A stretch of 64,000 bases of DNA from Sabethes cyaneus (Eukaryota > Arthropoda > Insecta > Diptera > Culicidae). Below the pieces are notes generated by a model. That model saw nothing but the letters and a program-made list of their open reading frames with translations, was not told where the DNA came from and ran no database searches. Each line of letters opens with the position of its first letter. Position 1 is the first letter of the stretch. A program made the translations under genes and the position numbers. Shown here piece after piece: positions 11,465-21,796 of this stretch. The stretch covers positions 72,501,449-72,565,448 of the forward strand of contig NC_071355.1 in the NCBI RefSeq assembly GCF_943734655.1. The letters are read 5' to 3'.

Positions 11465-11857
11465 CTGCGGGATCAGCTTAAGGTTGATGTGGCACCCGCA
11501 GACATCCGGTTGAGGAAGGCATACGGTGATATGCAAACTGCGACCTTAAACGTGCCAGAGGCAATCGCCAACAAGATGTTGGCGTCTGGCAAAATTAAGG
11601 TAGGATGGTCAGTGTGTACACTGGTGTCGAAACGGCGTATCGAACGCTGTTTCAGGTGTATGGGCTTTGGCCATCGGGCGGCCAAGTGTAAGGCCCCCGA
11701 TCGGTCCAAGCTGTGCAGGCGGTGCGGCGAAGATGGCCACTTCGCCAGGGGATGTAGCAAACCCCCCAGGTGCATGCTCTGCACAGTCGATGCGGGAAAT
11801 AAGCATGCCACAGGTGGCCCACTGTGTGCGGCTTATAGGCGGGCATTGCAACGATAA
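11465..11857 (+). pseudogene. R1-like LINE ORF1, C-terminal zinc-knuckle part
   Basis: This piece continues ORF1 in frame after the hAT insert and ends at TAA 11855-11857. It starts with the last conserved residues of the ORF1 core (APADIRLRKAYGDMQTA). It then carries two clear CCHC knuckles, CFRCMGFGHRAAKC and CRRCGEDGHFARGC, and a third cysteine cluster beginning CMLC. Three knuckles are usual in R1-clade ORF1 proteins and serve nucleic-acid binding. The piece has no start of its own and would not be translated from the normal LINE transcript unless the insert were lost. Confidence 0.88.
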
Positions 11858-11859
11858 GG

Positions 11860-14817
11860 GTGCAGGTTATACAGATTAACCTAAACCACTGTGAAACGGC
11901 ACAGGAGTTGCTTTGGCAAACGGCAGCCGAGACGGGGTGCGATATTGCCATTATCGCGGATCCCTACCGGGTCCCCCGTGGAGGCGCTAACTGGGTTATC
12001 GATAAGGGTCGGATGGCAGCGATCGCCGTGATGGGTAGATACCCGATCCAGGAGGTGGTGTCGTCCGACCAAGAGGGGTTCGTGATCGCGGTGGTCGATG
12101 GCGTCTGCATCTGTAGCTGCTACGCTCCCCCTAGGTGGTCGCCGGAGCAGTTTGACCGGATGCTAGACGTGCTCACCGACGAACTCACGGGCCGCAAGCC
12201 CGTTGTCATTGGAGGAGACTTCAATGCTTGGGCTGTCGAATGGGGTAGCAGGTGCACTACTCCGAGGGGACAAAGCTTGCTGGAAGCTCTGTCCAAGCTA
12301 GATGTAAGTCTGGCTAACGTGGGATCCGTCAGTACCTTTTGTAGGGGGGTACAACAATCGATCATCGACATCACCTTCTGCAGCCCAACGTTGCTTGCCA
12401 ACATGGGCTGGAGGGTGTCAGATGAGTACACGCATAGCGACCACCAAGCTATACGGTACACGATTGAACGACGGGCGCTACGGCCACGCGGGGTGAAGTC
12501 GACAGGGAGGAGGTGGAAAGTGAAGGCCTTCGACAAAGACCTGTTCGTTGAAGCACTCAGTGCAGAGAGCACCCGCTCGAACCTGAGTGCTCGTGAGCTG
12601 ACCAACGTCCTAGTACGGGCATGTGATACCACTATGCCTAGGACGGGGCAGCCAATGAACGGTCGTCGCTCGGTATACTGGTGGAGTGATACCATTGCCC
12701 AGCTCCGTTCCAGGTGCCACAGAGCGAGAAGGCTAGCGCAGAGGGCCCGGACCGATGCAGATGCTGAAGCTCGGGGAGTTGATCTTAGAGCGGCAAGGTC
12801 GGCGCTTAAGAAGGAGGTTAGGCGTAGCAAGAAATCCTGTTTCCAGGAGCTATGTCGCGATGCGGATTCAAACCCCTGGGGAGGTGCATACCAGGTGGTA
12901 ATGAAAAAGATGACGGGTACATCTGCGCCGCAGGAAACCTGCCCCCAAAAGCTGAAAGTCATCGTGGAAGGGCTCTTTCCGCAACACGATCCAGTTTGGT
13001 GGCCTCCGACCCCGTACGGTCAATCGAATGATGTCCTCAATCCGGTCACGAATGAGGAACTCATCGTAATTGCCAGGGGTCTAAAAACGAAGAAAGCGCC
13101 CGGTCCTGACGGGATTCCGAACGAGGCACTCAAAGCGGCGATCCAAGCATATCCCGATATGTTTAGAGAGACGCTTCAGAGTTGCCTAGAGGTATGCGAA
13201 TTTCCAGACAAATGGAAAGTCCAAAGATTGGTACTGCTGCCAAAGCCGGGGAAACCACCTGGTGAGCCCTCGTCGTACAGGCCAATTTGCCTACTGGACA
13301 CGCTAGGCAAATTGCTAGAGCGGGTAATCCTAAACAGGCTAACGCCTGTGACGGAAAGTGATGTCGGACTGGCAAACACGCAGTTTGGCTTCCGTAAGGG
13401 GAAGTCCACTGTAGATGCCATAAAGTCCGTAGTGGAGAGGGCCGAGAAGCCTATGAAACGGAAAAGGCGAGGCGACAGGTATTGTGCCATAGTCACAATC
13501 GATGTCAAAAACGCCTTTAACAGCGCTAACTGGGGTGCAATCGCGTTAGCGCTGCATAGGATGAGGGTACCGGATCATCTATGCAGGTTGCTTAAGAGTT
13601 ACTTCGAGAACCGGACGCTAGTGTACGACACGGCGGACGGGGCGAAGAGGTACAGAGTGACAGCGGGTGTTCCACAGGGTTCGATTCTCGGCCCCACGCT
13701 TTGGAATGCCATGTACGATGGGGTGCTGAGGCTCGAACTACCCACTGGGGTCGATATCACTGGCTTCGCCGATGATATCGTCCTTACAGTGGTAGGCGAG
13801 TTTCTGGAGGAGGTGGAAATGCTGGCATCAGACGCCATAAGCATAATAGAGGGTTGGATGGCGGGCGTCAATCTGCGATTGGCCCACCATAAGACGGAAG
13901 CTGTGATGGTCAGCAACCGAAAGTCGGCCCTAGAGGCAAAAGTAATAGTGGGGGGACAGGTGATTGTCTCCAAACGAAGTGTGAAGTACCTGGGTGTCAT
14001 GACAGACAACAGGCTGAACTTCACCAGCCATGTGGATTATGCTTGTTGTAAAGCGTCAACGGCGGTCACTGCGCTGTCTAAGATCATGCCGAACGGCTAC
14101 GGTCCTAGCAGCAGTAAGAGACGCCTGATGGCCAGCGTTGCCATGTCGGTGTTACGATACGGTGCACCGGCGTGGGCCCCGGCTTTGGAGAGTAAGCGCA
14201 ATCAGGCAAGTCTGAACAAGGTGTTCAGGCTGTTAGCATTGCGCGTTGCGTGCGGCTACCGTACCATATCGTTGGATGCGATTGGGGTTATTGCAGCCAT
14301 GATTCCAATATGCATACTCCTAGGTGAGGATATCGAGTGCCACAGGCAGAGGAACGTCAGGGGCGCCAGGGACAGAGTTAGGCTGGACTCTATTAGGCGT
14401 TGGCAGGCGGAATGGGATCGCACCGACCATGGTAGGTGGACCCATAGGCTGATCCAGAACATATCGTCCTGGATCGGCAGAGGGCATGGTGAGGTAAACT
14501 TTTTCCTTACCCAGTTTCTGTCGGGTCATGGATGCTTCAAGAAGTATCTACATACACGCGGGCGGGTAGATTCACCCTTTTGCCCCGTTTGTACGGTAGC
14601 CGAGGAAACGGCGGAGCATGTGATTTTTCACTGCCCGCGGTTTACGTCCACTCGGCGGGCGATGCTTGCGGTCGTTGGGGAAGACACCAACGCCGACAAC
14701 ATTGTGCAGAGAATGTGCGCTGAGCAGCGCGCATGGGGTGCCGTCGATAGGGCGGCAACGGCGGTGATAACGGAGTTGCAACGGCTAGAACGGCTGCAAC
14801 GACAGGCCCTGACATAG
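11860..14817 (+). CDS. R1-clade LINE ORF2: endonuclease and reverse transcriptase
   Basis: This uninterrupted frame of 985 codons encodes the enzyme that nicks target DNA and copies the element RNA at the nick. The apurinic-type endonuclease is N-terminal: INLNHC near the start, GGDFNAW at about 118-124 and SDHQ at about 192-195. The RT follows: KKAPGPDGIP (about 411), YRPICLLD (about 473), QFGFRKGKST (about 508), DVKNAFN (about 548), GVPQGSILGP (about 603) and the catalytic FADD (about 635). A C-terminal zinc motif, CPVCTVAEETAEHVIFHC, is at about 908-925. No stop or frameshift is seen. The first codon is GTG, three bases after the ORF1 stop. An in-frame TAG at 11836-11838 bounds the frame and no ATG lies between. 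The ancestral start may have been ATG at this place, read by stop-restart coupling with ORF1. Activity is doubtful because ORF1 is broken. Confidence 0.92.
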   Translation: MQVIQINLNHCETAQELLWQTAAETGCDIAIIADPYRVPRGGANWVIDKGRMAAIAVMGRYPIQEVVSSDQEGFVIAVVDGVCICSCYAPPRWSPEQFDRMLDVLTDELTGRKPVVIGGDFNAWAVEWGSRCTTPRGQSLLEALSKLDVSLANVGSVSTFCRGVQQSIIDITFCSPTLLANMGWRVSDEYTHSDHQAIRYTIERRALRPRGVKSTGRRWKVKAFDKDLFVEALSAESTRSNLSARELTNVLVRACDTTMPRTGQPMNGRRSVYWWSDTIAQLRSRCHRARRLAQRARTDADAEARGVDLRAARSALKKEVRRSKKSCFQELCRDADSNPWGGAYQVVMKKMTGTSAPQETCPQKLKVIVEGLFPQHDPVWWPPTPYGQSNDVLNPVTNEELIVIARGLKTKKAPGPDGIPNEALKAAIQAYPDMFRETLQSCLEVCEFPDKWKVQRLVLLPKPGKPPGEPSSYRPICLLDTLGKLLERVILNRLTPVTESDVGLANTQFGFRKGKSTVDAIKSVVERAEKPMKRKRRGDRYCAIVTIDVKNAFNSANWGAIALALHRMRVPDHLCRLLKSYFENRTLVYDTADGAKRYRVTAGVPQGSILGPTLWNAMYDGVLRLELPTGVDITGFADDIVLTVVGEFLEEVEMLASDAISIIEGWMAGVNLRLAHHKTEAVMVSNRKSALEAKVIVGGQVIVSKRSVKYLGVMTDNRLNFTSHVDYACCKASTAVTALSKIMPNGYGPSSSKRRLMASVAMSVLRYGAPAWAPALESKRNQASLNKVFRLLALRVACGYRTISLDAIGVIAAMIPICILLGEDIECHRQRNVRGARDRVRLDSIRRWQAEWDRTDHGRWTHRLIQNISSWIGRGHGEVNFFLTQFLSGHGCFKKYLHTRGRVDSPFCPVCTVAEETAEHVIFHCPRFTSTRRAMLAVVGEDTNADNIVQRMCAEQRAWGAVDRAATAVITELQRLERLQRQALT

Positions 14818-15112
14818 CTTGCTAGGGTCAGTAACGGGCTGATTGGGCAGCCCAGGCCCTAGGTGAAGGGTAGTGGCGGTATGAAATGGCAAGGGTGTTG
14901 TGTGGACCCACACACGCAACGGACAAGTCGGAGTGCTTCGGCACGTCCTCCCTCCTGAAGTAAAACCTAACGGTAGTTCCGGGAGGGGTTCAGGAACGGG
15001 CAGCAGGAGAGTTTTTAGTAGGTAGGCGCATGTTGGCACCATGTGAATCCTATTCGGCACCGTGAAGGTGCTGTCTATGAAGATTTTCTCCCTGCATAAA
15101 CAATACAAAAAA
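14818..15112 (+). other. 3' untranslated region and tail of the R1-like LINE
   Basis: Non-coding sequence follows the ORF2 stop and ends in an A-rich tail directly before the second copy of the 15-bp target duplication. Confidence 0.7.
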
Positions 15113-15127
15113 AAATGTCATGTTATT
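15113..15127 (+). repeat. Right target-site duplication of the R1-like LINE
   Basis: Exact repeat of 8345-8359, placed after the A-rich tail. Sequence after it resumes the Jockey-like RT frame. Confidence 0.9.
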
Positions 15128-15292
15128 ACCTTTCACCGCACTGTTAATCCAGATCGATAATCAGGAACTAGTAAGAGCAGATCACGTTAGCTACCTAGGT
15201 GTTTTGTTAGATGCCAAGCTCTCCTTCAATTCACATCGCACAAATGTCTTCGTTAAGGCAACACGTCAGCTTGGTTTCATCTCGAAATAAAT
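15128..15292 (+). pseudogene. Jockey-like reverse transcriptase remnant, right part
   Basis: The frame continues from 8344 after one copy of the target duplication is ignored. VSYLGVLLDAKLSFNSH is the thumb block that follows the catalytic site in Jockey-type LINEs, and KATRQLGFISK follows before a TAA. It proves that the R1-like LINE landed inside an older LINE. Confidence 0.8.
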
Positions 15293-15304
15293 AAACAACA
15301 ATGT

Positions 15305-15560
15305 GCAATGTGGCAGGGCTAGGCACATAGTCAGAATACCCGACGAAAGAGTACCCTGCACTTTTTTCAACACAGAACCAGAAAGAGGCAGGCCGTATAC
15401 TTCGGGGCAGACTCCGCACCCGGTGGATGTGCGCTGTCGAGGACGTTACGCTGGTGTTCAGAGAGATTTGAGAACGGCAGCTCAAGACCGACAGTACTGA
15501 AGGAACATAATTCGTCCGGCGCAGGATCGATAACGAACCGTCGCCACTAAAGTAAAGTAA
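15305..15560 (+). pseudogene. 3' end of an RTE-like LINE
   Basis: RARHIVRIPDERVPC, then DLRTAAQDRQY followed by a stop, resemble the C-terminal tail of RTE-type RT proteins. It ends in AAAGTAAAGTAAG, a short tandem repeat of the kind that ends RTE-type elements. Only the last 80 or so codons remain and they are shifted. Its boundary with the preceding Jockey-like remnant is near 15300. Confidence 0.6.
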
Positions 15561-15890
15561 GCATGCTGACAGAAAAAGGGGCTCTGATGCGACTGCTGAA
15601 TATTCTCATTGCCTTCAGTGTCAATTCTTATGTCTGGACGGCTCTTGATGATGATTCCACTGCAGAGCCGGACATCGTATTATCATCGCAGTGAGCGTCT
15701 GTATTTCAAATTAAGAACTCCCCACGACAGCGTCTGACCCGGAGCGAAAAGTTGATTTAAAAAATACTTAGAGCATGATTGAGTGCTCTTAATGTGGGGG
15801 AACTGTGGTTTCAACAAAACGGTACAACATGCATTAACGCGCGTATTGCAATTGACAGATTTCACGACAACTTGATCAGAGGGTAGTATG

Positions 15891-16023
15891 ACCCTCTCAG
15901 AATTCAATGAAACTTTGTGTGTGTAAAGAGTTCATGTAAATAAGCAACTTGGCATACTTAGTTTTTCCAAAATTTGTCTAGACTAACTTTTGGATACAAA
16001 ATTACATTGAATTCTGAGAGGGT
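15891..16023. mobile_element. Short palindromic MITE
   Basis: ACCCTCTCAGAATTCAATG at 15891-15909 is repeated as its exact reverse complement at 16005-16023, with 95 bp between. A perfect 19-bp inverted repeat at this spacing is typical of a small fold-back MITE. No clear target duplication was seen. Confidence 0.65.
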
Positions 16024-16242
16024 GCTGCCATCCCCATAGATGAGATGACGTAAAATCTTTCGATTGTTTTATTGAAAGAAATGTTCGGCGAATAAATAAT
16101 TTCGTACAATGCTCCTGTAAATTGTTCTCTCAAGTCATGCGATTTCAATATCAATTTAAAATTCTATAAATAAATTTACGTTAAGAACGTTAGATTGTAA
16201 ATGAAAGACCAATCGATATGAATTATCTGCGCCCAAAAATAC

Positions 16243-16300
16243 AGTGCTGGCCTAATAAGCCAGTCGTCGTGTGTTTGACTAGACTTTGCTTTAATTCTTT
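16243..16300 (+). repeat. tRNA-derived SINE fragment
   Basis: GTGCTGGCCTAATAAGCCAG and TCGTCGTGTGTTTGACTAGA resemble the better copy at 34575-34640 (GATGCTGGTTTAACAAGCCA and GTATGTTCGAATCT). The box-B-like part is mutated. It is a short remnant. Confidence 0.5.
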
Positions 16301-18619
16301 CCATAATCAATAAGCCTTCTGCATTATACCGAATACCTTTTTCAATGACTGTGATTCTAATGTGGAACGAGCTGCGGGAGGCAGTGACAAATGTGCAATA
16401 GAAACACCATGATTGTCACTTGGGAACATACTTTCTTTCTGCGCATGTTTCAGAGAATGCAACAGAAGGCGTAACAAATCGCGCACAGTAAATAAATAAA
16501 TCCTGCTTGATTAAATCTACAAGGACAAACAATCGCCGTTCCATCGCAACTGGCGTCCATTGGAAATCCGTTCTGCCGTCACGATTATCTGAGAGTTTAA
16601 TAATGTATATCGTTGACATCACAAATTGTTAATCCACGGGCGTTCGGTCATGGTCGAAGGCCTTGGTCAGTGTAACTGATTGGCTCGTGCACTTGTAAAT
16701 ATACAGAATGAAATTATCGCACTTTCATCTGGCTGCTACAAGTTGAGTACACATAACATTGAATTTTATGTCCCATTCCAGCTCCATTAGCGTGTCGCAA
16801 AGCGATGATGAGGGACAATTAAACGTTTGGAATCTCAGATCGGATTGTCTGGCGACAAATAACAAACGAAACGTCCCACGTTTTTCTGCTCTGGCTTGGT
16901 AAGGTTAAACTCTAAGCACTTGGTGACTGGAGAGTAGGCAGCAAAACCACTGCACTATATCATCTCTTTAAAACGCATAAATTGATTGTTTTGTCAATGT
17001 TAATGAATTACACTCAGCATGATTGTCCAATTGCTCCGCAATAGACACAGTATTGCAGTTTGCAGTCTCCTGTTTCCGGTACAAACAGATTCCCTCGGCA
17101 ACAAAAGACAATCCCAGGAATCTTATTGCGATAGAACAATCATTTATGACATTTGGATGCACACCCTGCCTAACCTGAACCGTCTGCGTCATCATCGTTC
17201 AGGGACAGAGTTAATTAACGCCCATCTGCTAAACTGACAGTAGGGCCAATATTTGCTATCCTGTCAGGTCTGGATTGTTTGCCGTCTAAGCCTATAAAAC
17301 AGGGAAAACAAGATTCCGTTTTTTCTGCTGCTGCTACCCTGTGTTCTGTGACTAAAGGATGCGCGTCAAGTGGGTGTACATTTCACCGCAGGAGAAAACC
17401 ACAGTTTTCGTCTTCACTTCACTGTCATGACAAACTGGATGACAGGAGTAAACAGCCTGAGATTTCCTGCAGCGCGGTTCCGATGGTGGGTGTTCTTCAC
17501 CGCAGTAATGTTTGTGCAATTGTCTTGTTGACTCAGTGTCGAGTTTTATTCAGCGAGACTTATTATTAAGTGAATATTAATCACGTAAAACCGGTTAAAT
17601 AAGTCAAATAGGTTAGAACACTTTCAAAAGAGAAAAATTTTCGGTAGTTAAAGGTTTCCTTATGAGAGTGATCTGACTTCATTTTTCTATCGCACATAAT
17701 GAATCAGCAAGCAGCGGAATCCAAGCATCAATTAATCAACTACTAAGCAACTAAGTAGTCATAAATATCGAAACAAATTTCAAATCCGACATGCTCGAAC
17801 TAGCTTCCCGCCGACGACACCGGCGGAGAGATTGTGAGATTGGGTTGCACGCATGTGTACGCACAAGGCACAAGATCCCGAACGGGATGACATACCAAAC
17901 ACGTCTTACCAAAAATATCATATTCCGTTGTAACAAATTTTGCTATTGCGTAGATATTTTCATCAATGGTTTTAAGATACATCGTTATTACATCTTCAAC
18001 ATAACTTTTTGGGATTGAAATAATATTCAGCCACTTAATTCAGATCAACTATGATCAACCTGTGATGTGAAATTATTTTCGTTTCCATAGCTATGCTCGA
18101 TATATGTTTCACCTTTAGTTTTTGCTCGGGATATGCACCGACAGAACGTTGTTGCTGACCAAACTATATTTTATTGGCTAATATTTACTGCTGTTTTAGT
18201 CATGTTAATCGGAATCGATTTATCGATGACTATCAAGAGGCCTACTCAAAATTACTTAAAATGTCTGTTAGTCTGAAATTCGTTTGTGGAGATAAACGTG
18301 CAGTAGCAGATATATGTCCTAATAAAATATTGTCGATTAGCCGAGGCGTTCTTTATGATATTATTCAGCTGGTATTGTTAAACAAATTCAGCACTCAACA
18401 ATGATTAGATTAAAAGAAATGTTAATCTGCTACTCTTCTGTTCTCTTCAACGTTCTGTGGCGCAACAGGAGCTCCTTTGAGATGGACTCAACGACTCAAC
18501 CTCGTGTTTTTGTCTGGAGAAATGAAGTCATGTATTATTCGAATAATTTTTGTAACGGTAATCTTTCCAATAGACACAGAAAAATTGCAAGCAAAGCAAA
18601 GCCAAGGGTATAAGCGTCC

Positions 18620-18895
18620 TTCAGAACATGACCCTTCTTTATCGACAGACTTCGCAGCTGGTTATTAGAGTACAGGAAAATTACGGCGGTAGTGCAAAAG
18701 ATCCTATTACCTCTGTTCTCCTCAAGAGCCCTACCGGTCCCAGGAATAGAGGCCCATCGTGTCAAATGGCTCGAGAAGTTTGAAGCGAAATTGCGAGTGT
18801 CGAGACGTTCAACGAATTCGCGGCGAGTAGCCTAGGACCGAGTACAGTGGAGAGTAATTCTTGATACGGCGCGCTCTATGCTACTAGGAGATGAA
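18620..18895 (+). repeat. Dispersed repeat sharing a block with 37840-37915
   Basis: CAGCTGGTTATTAGAGTAC at about 18655 matches CAGCTAGTTATTAGAGTAC at about 37895, with weaker similarity upstream (ACATG..CCCTT). Downstream, GGAGAGTAATTCTTGATACG and GGAGATGAATA look like part of a moderately repeated retroelement. I cannot name the family. Confidence 0.45.
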
Positions 18896-19066
18896 TATTT
18901 GTAATGCTTATACAGGGTATGGCTTCAATAGCCTGTATCAACATTTTGGAGTTCAGATATCTTTATTGTCATTTGAAACAAATTTACTCGAAATGTTTTT
19001 AATTTTTATCAATGACATCCTCAAGAGGACGCTAGATTTATTCCTCGGCGTTTGCTTTAATTTTAT

Positions 19067-19125
19067 TCGGTTTTACTATGAATTTTGGGGTTTAATTAGG
19101 TTTTACTCTGTATTTCGGGGTGAAT
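19067..19125 (+). repeat. Imperfect tandem pair, about 31 bp each
   Basis: GGTTTTACTATGAATTTTGG and GGTTTTACTCTGTATTTCGG follow one another, each ending in a GGTTTAATT or GGTGAATTG block. It is a small local duplication. Confidence 0.6.
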
Positions 19126-19174
19126 TGAGCAAAATGGACTATTCTTGAACATTTGGAAATTATTTGAGTTCATT

Positions 19175-20270
19175 TCACTGGCGGCAAAAAATCTATAATT
19201 CTCTTAGATGGATTTACGTTTAAGCCCTCTTTGTTACACCACGCCAGCGCGTGATTTAATGCTGACTGCATTTTTATTTACCTCTCACGAGAATCCCAAT
19301 ATCATCAGCAAATCCCACCACCTCAAAACCTTTTTCTGTTAACGCTTTCAGTAGATCGTCCACAACTAATGACCACGGTGGGGGGCTCCGTAGCCGCAAG
19401 GTTACCGAGTCTGCTTTGACAAGCGAGTGGTCGTGGGTTCGAATCTTAGTAGAATCAAGCCATTCTCGATGTCAAGTGACTTTAGCATGGGTTTATTCTC
19501 AGGCCCCTCCTTTTACCCTTCCTTCGTGCTGAATTCTATATTTACCCTCTGAAGCCTCTTAACAGTGCAAATGTCCCTCCTATAGTTAAGTGTACTGGTC
19601 AGAGGTACGAATGAGTCCTCGCCAGGGACAGCTATAATATGGGATAGTGCTGGCAGCGAGGAATAAGTGGGTAAAGTAGATTAAGCTTTGAAGGAAGGGT
19701 AAACCCCAATACACGCAAGCACGCATAAAATTTAATAAGCATATCGCTCACTCAATAGCGATTATAGCAAAAAGAAATGCAGTGCAGGTCATACAGCAAA
19801 CACCCGGGCGATATTACAATAGATCAACTATACTGGTCGCAGTAATGAGTCCACACATGGAAAAAAAAAAAAAAAATGACCACGGTGGAGGAGAGAGAAC
19901 CCATGTTTGCGCATAGCTTCTTGCATTGATGCATATGAAAAGCGTTGTCAAAGGCTCCCTCTATAACAAGGAAGGCTGCCAGTGAGATTTATTTTGTATC
20001 AATGAAACTCTCTAATTTGTCAACAATATTCAAAGCATCTACTGTAGATTTATTGTTCTGAACTGCGAATTGGAATTTACTTGAAGGAGCTTTTTCTAAG
20101 TATATGGCTTTAATAAAATAGTCGACAATTTTTGCAATAGTTTTTAAGAACATGAAAGTCATACTGATTGGCCTAAAAACGTTCGGAAGCGTTCTTTAAC
20201 GCTTTCCAGCTTTCGGTATGAATAATGCCCTTGTTTGTCTCCAAGCGGTTGGCTAATGACTTAGTATATC
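19175..20270 (-). pseudogene. Antisense LINE reverse transcriptase, palm region
   Basis: Read on the minus strand, the blocks occur in order. FIPKAGKR and FRPISMTFMFLKT lie near 20120-20215. KSTVDALNIVDKLESF and a motif-A-like segment (AFLVIEGAFDNAF) lie near 19920-20070. LVVDDLLKALTEKGFEVVGF followed by ADDIGILVRGK (catalytic ADD) lies near 19285-19400. HALAWCNKEGLNVNPSKR lies near 19180-19240. A SINE (19382-19874) splits it just before the catalytic site, and several stops are present. The sequence fits an R1/LOA-like LINE. It continues upstream at 21740-21795 and 23126-23340. Confidence 0.78.
19382..19874 (+). mobile_element. tRNA-derived SINE with 14-bp target duplication
   Basis: AATGACCACGGTGG flanks it at 19368-19381 and 19875-19888. 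The 5' end carries an imperfect polymerase III box A (TAGCCGCAAGG, 19391-19401) and a near-consensus box B (GGTTCGAATCT, 19436-19446), as in a tRNA. A tRNA-unrelated body of about 400 bp follows and ends in a run of about 16 A. It lies on the plus strand inside the antisense LINE. The intact duplication and tail suggest a fairly recent insertion. Mosquito SINEs such as Feilai have this plan, but I did not match the sequence to one. Confidence 0.85.
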
Positions 20271-20277
20271 AGTATAT

Positions 20278-21730
20278 CAGGGATGGAAAAAAATCGCTTC
20301 TAGCGATCAAGAACATACGGGCGATCAGATTCAGATTCATTGACATCACTACTTGTAAGCGACGAATAGTTTGTTGCGATCTGTACAGAATATGACAAAC
20401 ATTACATCAGATCATGTCCATTGCTTGATTGCGTTGAGAAATTTAACAAATACAGACGATCTGTTGTGTGCAGTGCGTGAATACATAAATGCGCTTCAAA
20501 ACATAAACGTTCTTCTACACCCAGAATACTTTTAATCTTATAAAATTATTTTAACATGTTATTCATAATTTTTCTACATTCACGTTTAGTGCAGCATAAA
20601 TCTTTTTTTCGTGACAATGACAAGCACCAGCAACGTTTGCAAATGTTTACAATATACAAGCGATTTTTCAGACTTGTTGGCAGGATCAAATTTTGAACAG
20701 TGGCCGACGATATTTTTATTATCAACCTTCATCGTTAGTCACACAAGAAGATGTATTATTTTTCATAGCTTCGAACCTTCTAGCCACCAAATAATAATAA
20801 TAATATTGCACCAGGTTTGCATTTCATTGAAACTAAATCTTGAAACCATTTTGTTTGTCCGTGTGCCGCTTGAAGTTACTGGTTGTGTATGGAGTCGCAA
20901 GTATATGTTGACGTTAGGCAAGTTACTAATTATAATATATGGTACGAATATCGTTTTATTTTTGAACGAACAATATTTTTTTTTGTAATTTGCCAAAAAA
21001 TATGCTTGTTTACGTTTCATCGCAAAATACATTCTTGGTTGGATGACAGCAAGTAACGATGATTAGCGATGAGTGTGAGACAGAGATACCGAGCGAGTAT
21101 TTGCGAGCGTAATCCATTCATATTTTGCTCATCAGTTTTTGCGTCGGCGATTCATCGCGAGCAATCAGGATACGATCGAGTTGCCAGTTGATAAAATTCA
21201 AATCGCTGACGAGCAGGTGATGAGCCTTCATCGTGATGAGAATTTGCAACATTGTCTATAGATTGAGCAGTGATTGGCACACAATATCAATATCATTAAG
21301 ATGCTGTTGATATTGAAATGAAATTTTGATGAAATGACTATATAATTGAGTTAGATAATATCAATGAAAATGACAATTGGCCGTATGAATAAAAGAGTTA
21401 GAACAAATGCTCCGATACGATTTAAACGGGCAAAGCAAAGTAAACTGTTTTATTCATACGGCCCAATATTTCACTTTTTAATTTCAGGCATTCAATGTCA
21501 TCAGCGTCTTCGTAATATTGATATTGAAAACATCATTCAATACGTGATAGAACCTAGTGAATGAACTCGTCACTACCAAAATAATTTTGATGGATTGAAC
21601 TGAAATAAATCACTCGGGTACAGCGCGTTGTTTTCTTTTTCGATTGGTATGCTATGATGCGAATTTTAACTAATAGTTGTATTCATTTTCGTCGGAATGT
21701 TGGCATTGAAATTGAAAATTCGCAGCCCTG
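20278..21730. mobile_element. Candidate TIR element with hAT-like ends
   Basis: The left end reads CAGGGATGG and the right end in reverse complement reads CAGGGCTGCG, a short hAT-like terminus. It sits between two pieces of one antisense LINE. The 8-bp flanks do not match, and about 90-100 codons of the LINE are missing at this place, so insertion came with a deletion or the ends are misjudged. An 84-bp fold-back lies within it. I see no transposase. Confidence 0.45.
21379..21463. repeat. Fold-back repeat of about 85 bp
   Basis: GGCCGTATGAATAAAA near 21379 and its exact reverse complement TTTTATTCATACGGCC near 21448 enclose about 53 bp. This could be a very small MITE or a hairpin. Confidence 0.7.
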
Positions 21731-21739
21731 TTTGTATGG

Positions 21740-21796
21740 TTAGCAGCCGCAGGAGTGCTTTCAACTTGTTCGCACATCACGCTCCAGCTTTTTCTA
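21740..21796 (-). pseudogene. Antisense LINE piece between two insertions
   Basis: On the minus strand it encodes SWSVMCEQVESTPAAA, which belongs upstream of the RT core in R1/LOA-like LINEs. With the TA-flanked element at 21797-23123 removed and one TA kept, it reads in frame with the piece at 23126-23340. Confidence 0.65.

Larger units (their letters stand above)
8360..15112 (+). mobile_element. Full-length R1-clade LINE inserted outside rDNA, interrupted by a hAT-type element
   Basis: The unit is bounded by a 15-bp duplication. It starts GGCCGGTTAAGGCCC and ends in a short 3' region with an A-rich tail (ACAATACAAAAAAA). It has a 5' untranslated region of about 835 bp, a gag-like ORF1 with zinc knuckles, and an ORF2 with endonuclease and RT. 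Without the 1126-bp hAT insert it is about 5.6 kb, near the expected size of an R1-type element. The target is a dead Jockey-like RT, not 28S rRNA, so this is a non-rDNA relative of R1. Base composition is clearly more GC-rich than the AT-rich surroundings. Confidence 0.88.
15561..18619. other. No recognisable gene; spacer with a small palindromic repeat and a SINE scrap
   Basis: Apart from the palindromic MITE at 15891-16023 and the tRNA-like SINE scrap at 16243-16300, I see no known domain. Open frames such as 17279-17569 and 18174-18404 have no recognisable motif and are AT-rich. Confidence 0.5.

Noticed and set aside
12120..14024. Minus-strand frames of 110-280 codons opposite ORF2
   Set aside because: Shadows of the endonuclease and RT frame, with no motifs of their own.
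19382..19450. Possible genuine tRNA gene
   Set aside because: Box A is imperfect, no acceptor stem closes the fold, and a long body with an A tail and target duplication follows, as in a SINE.
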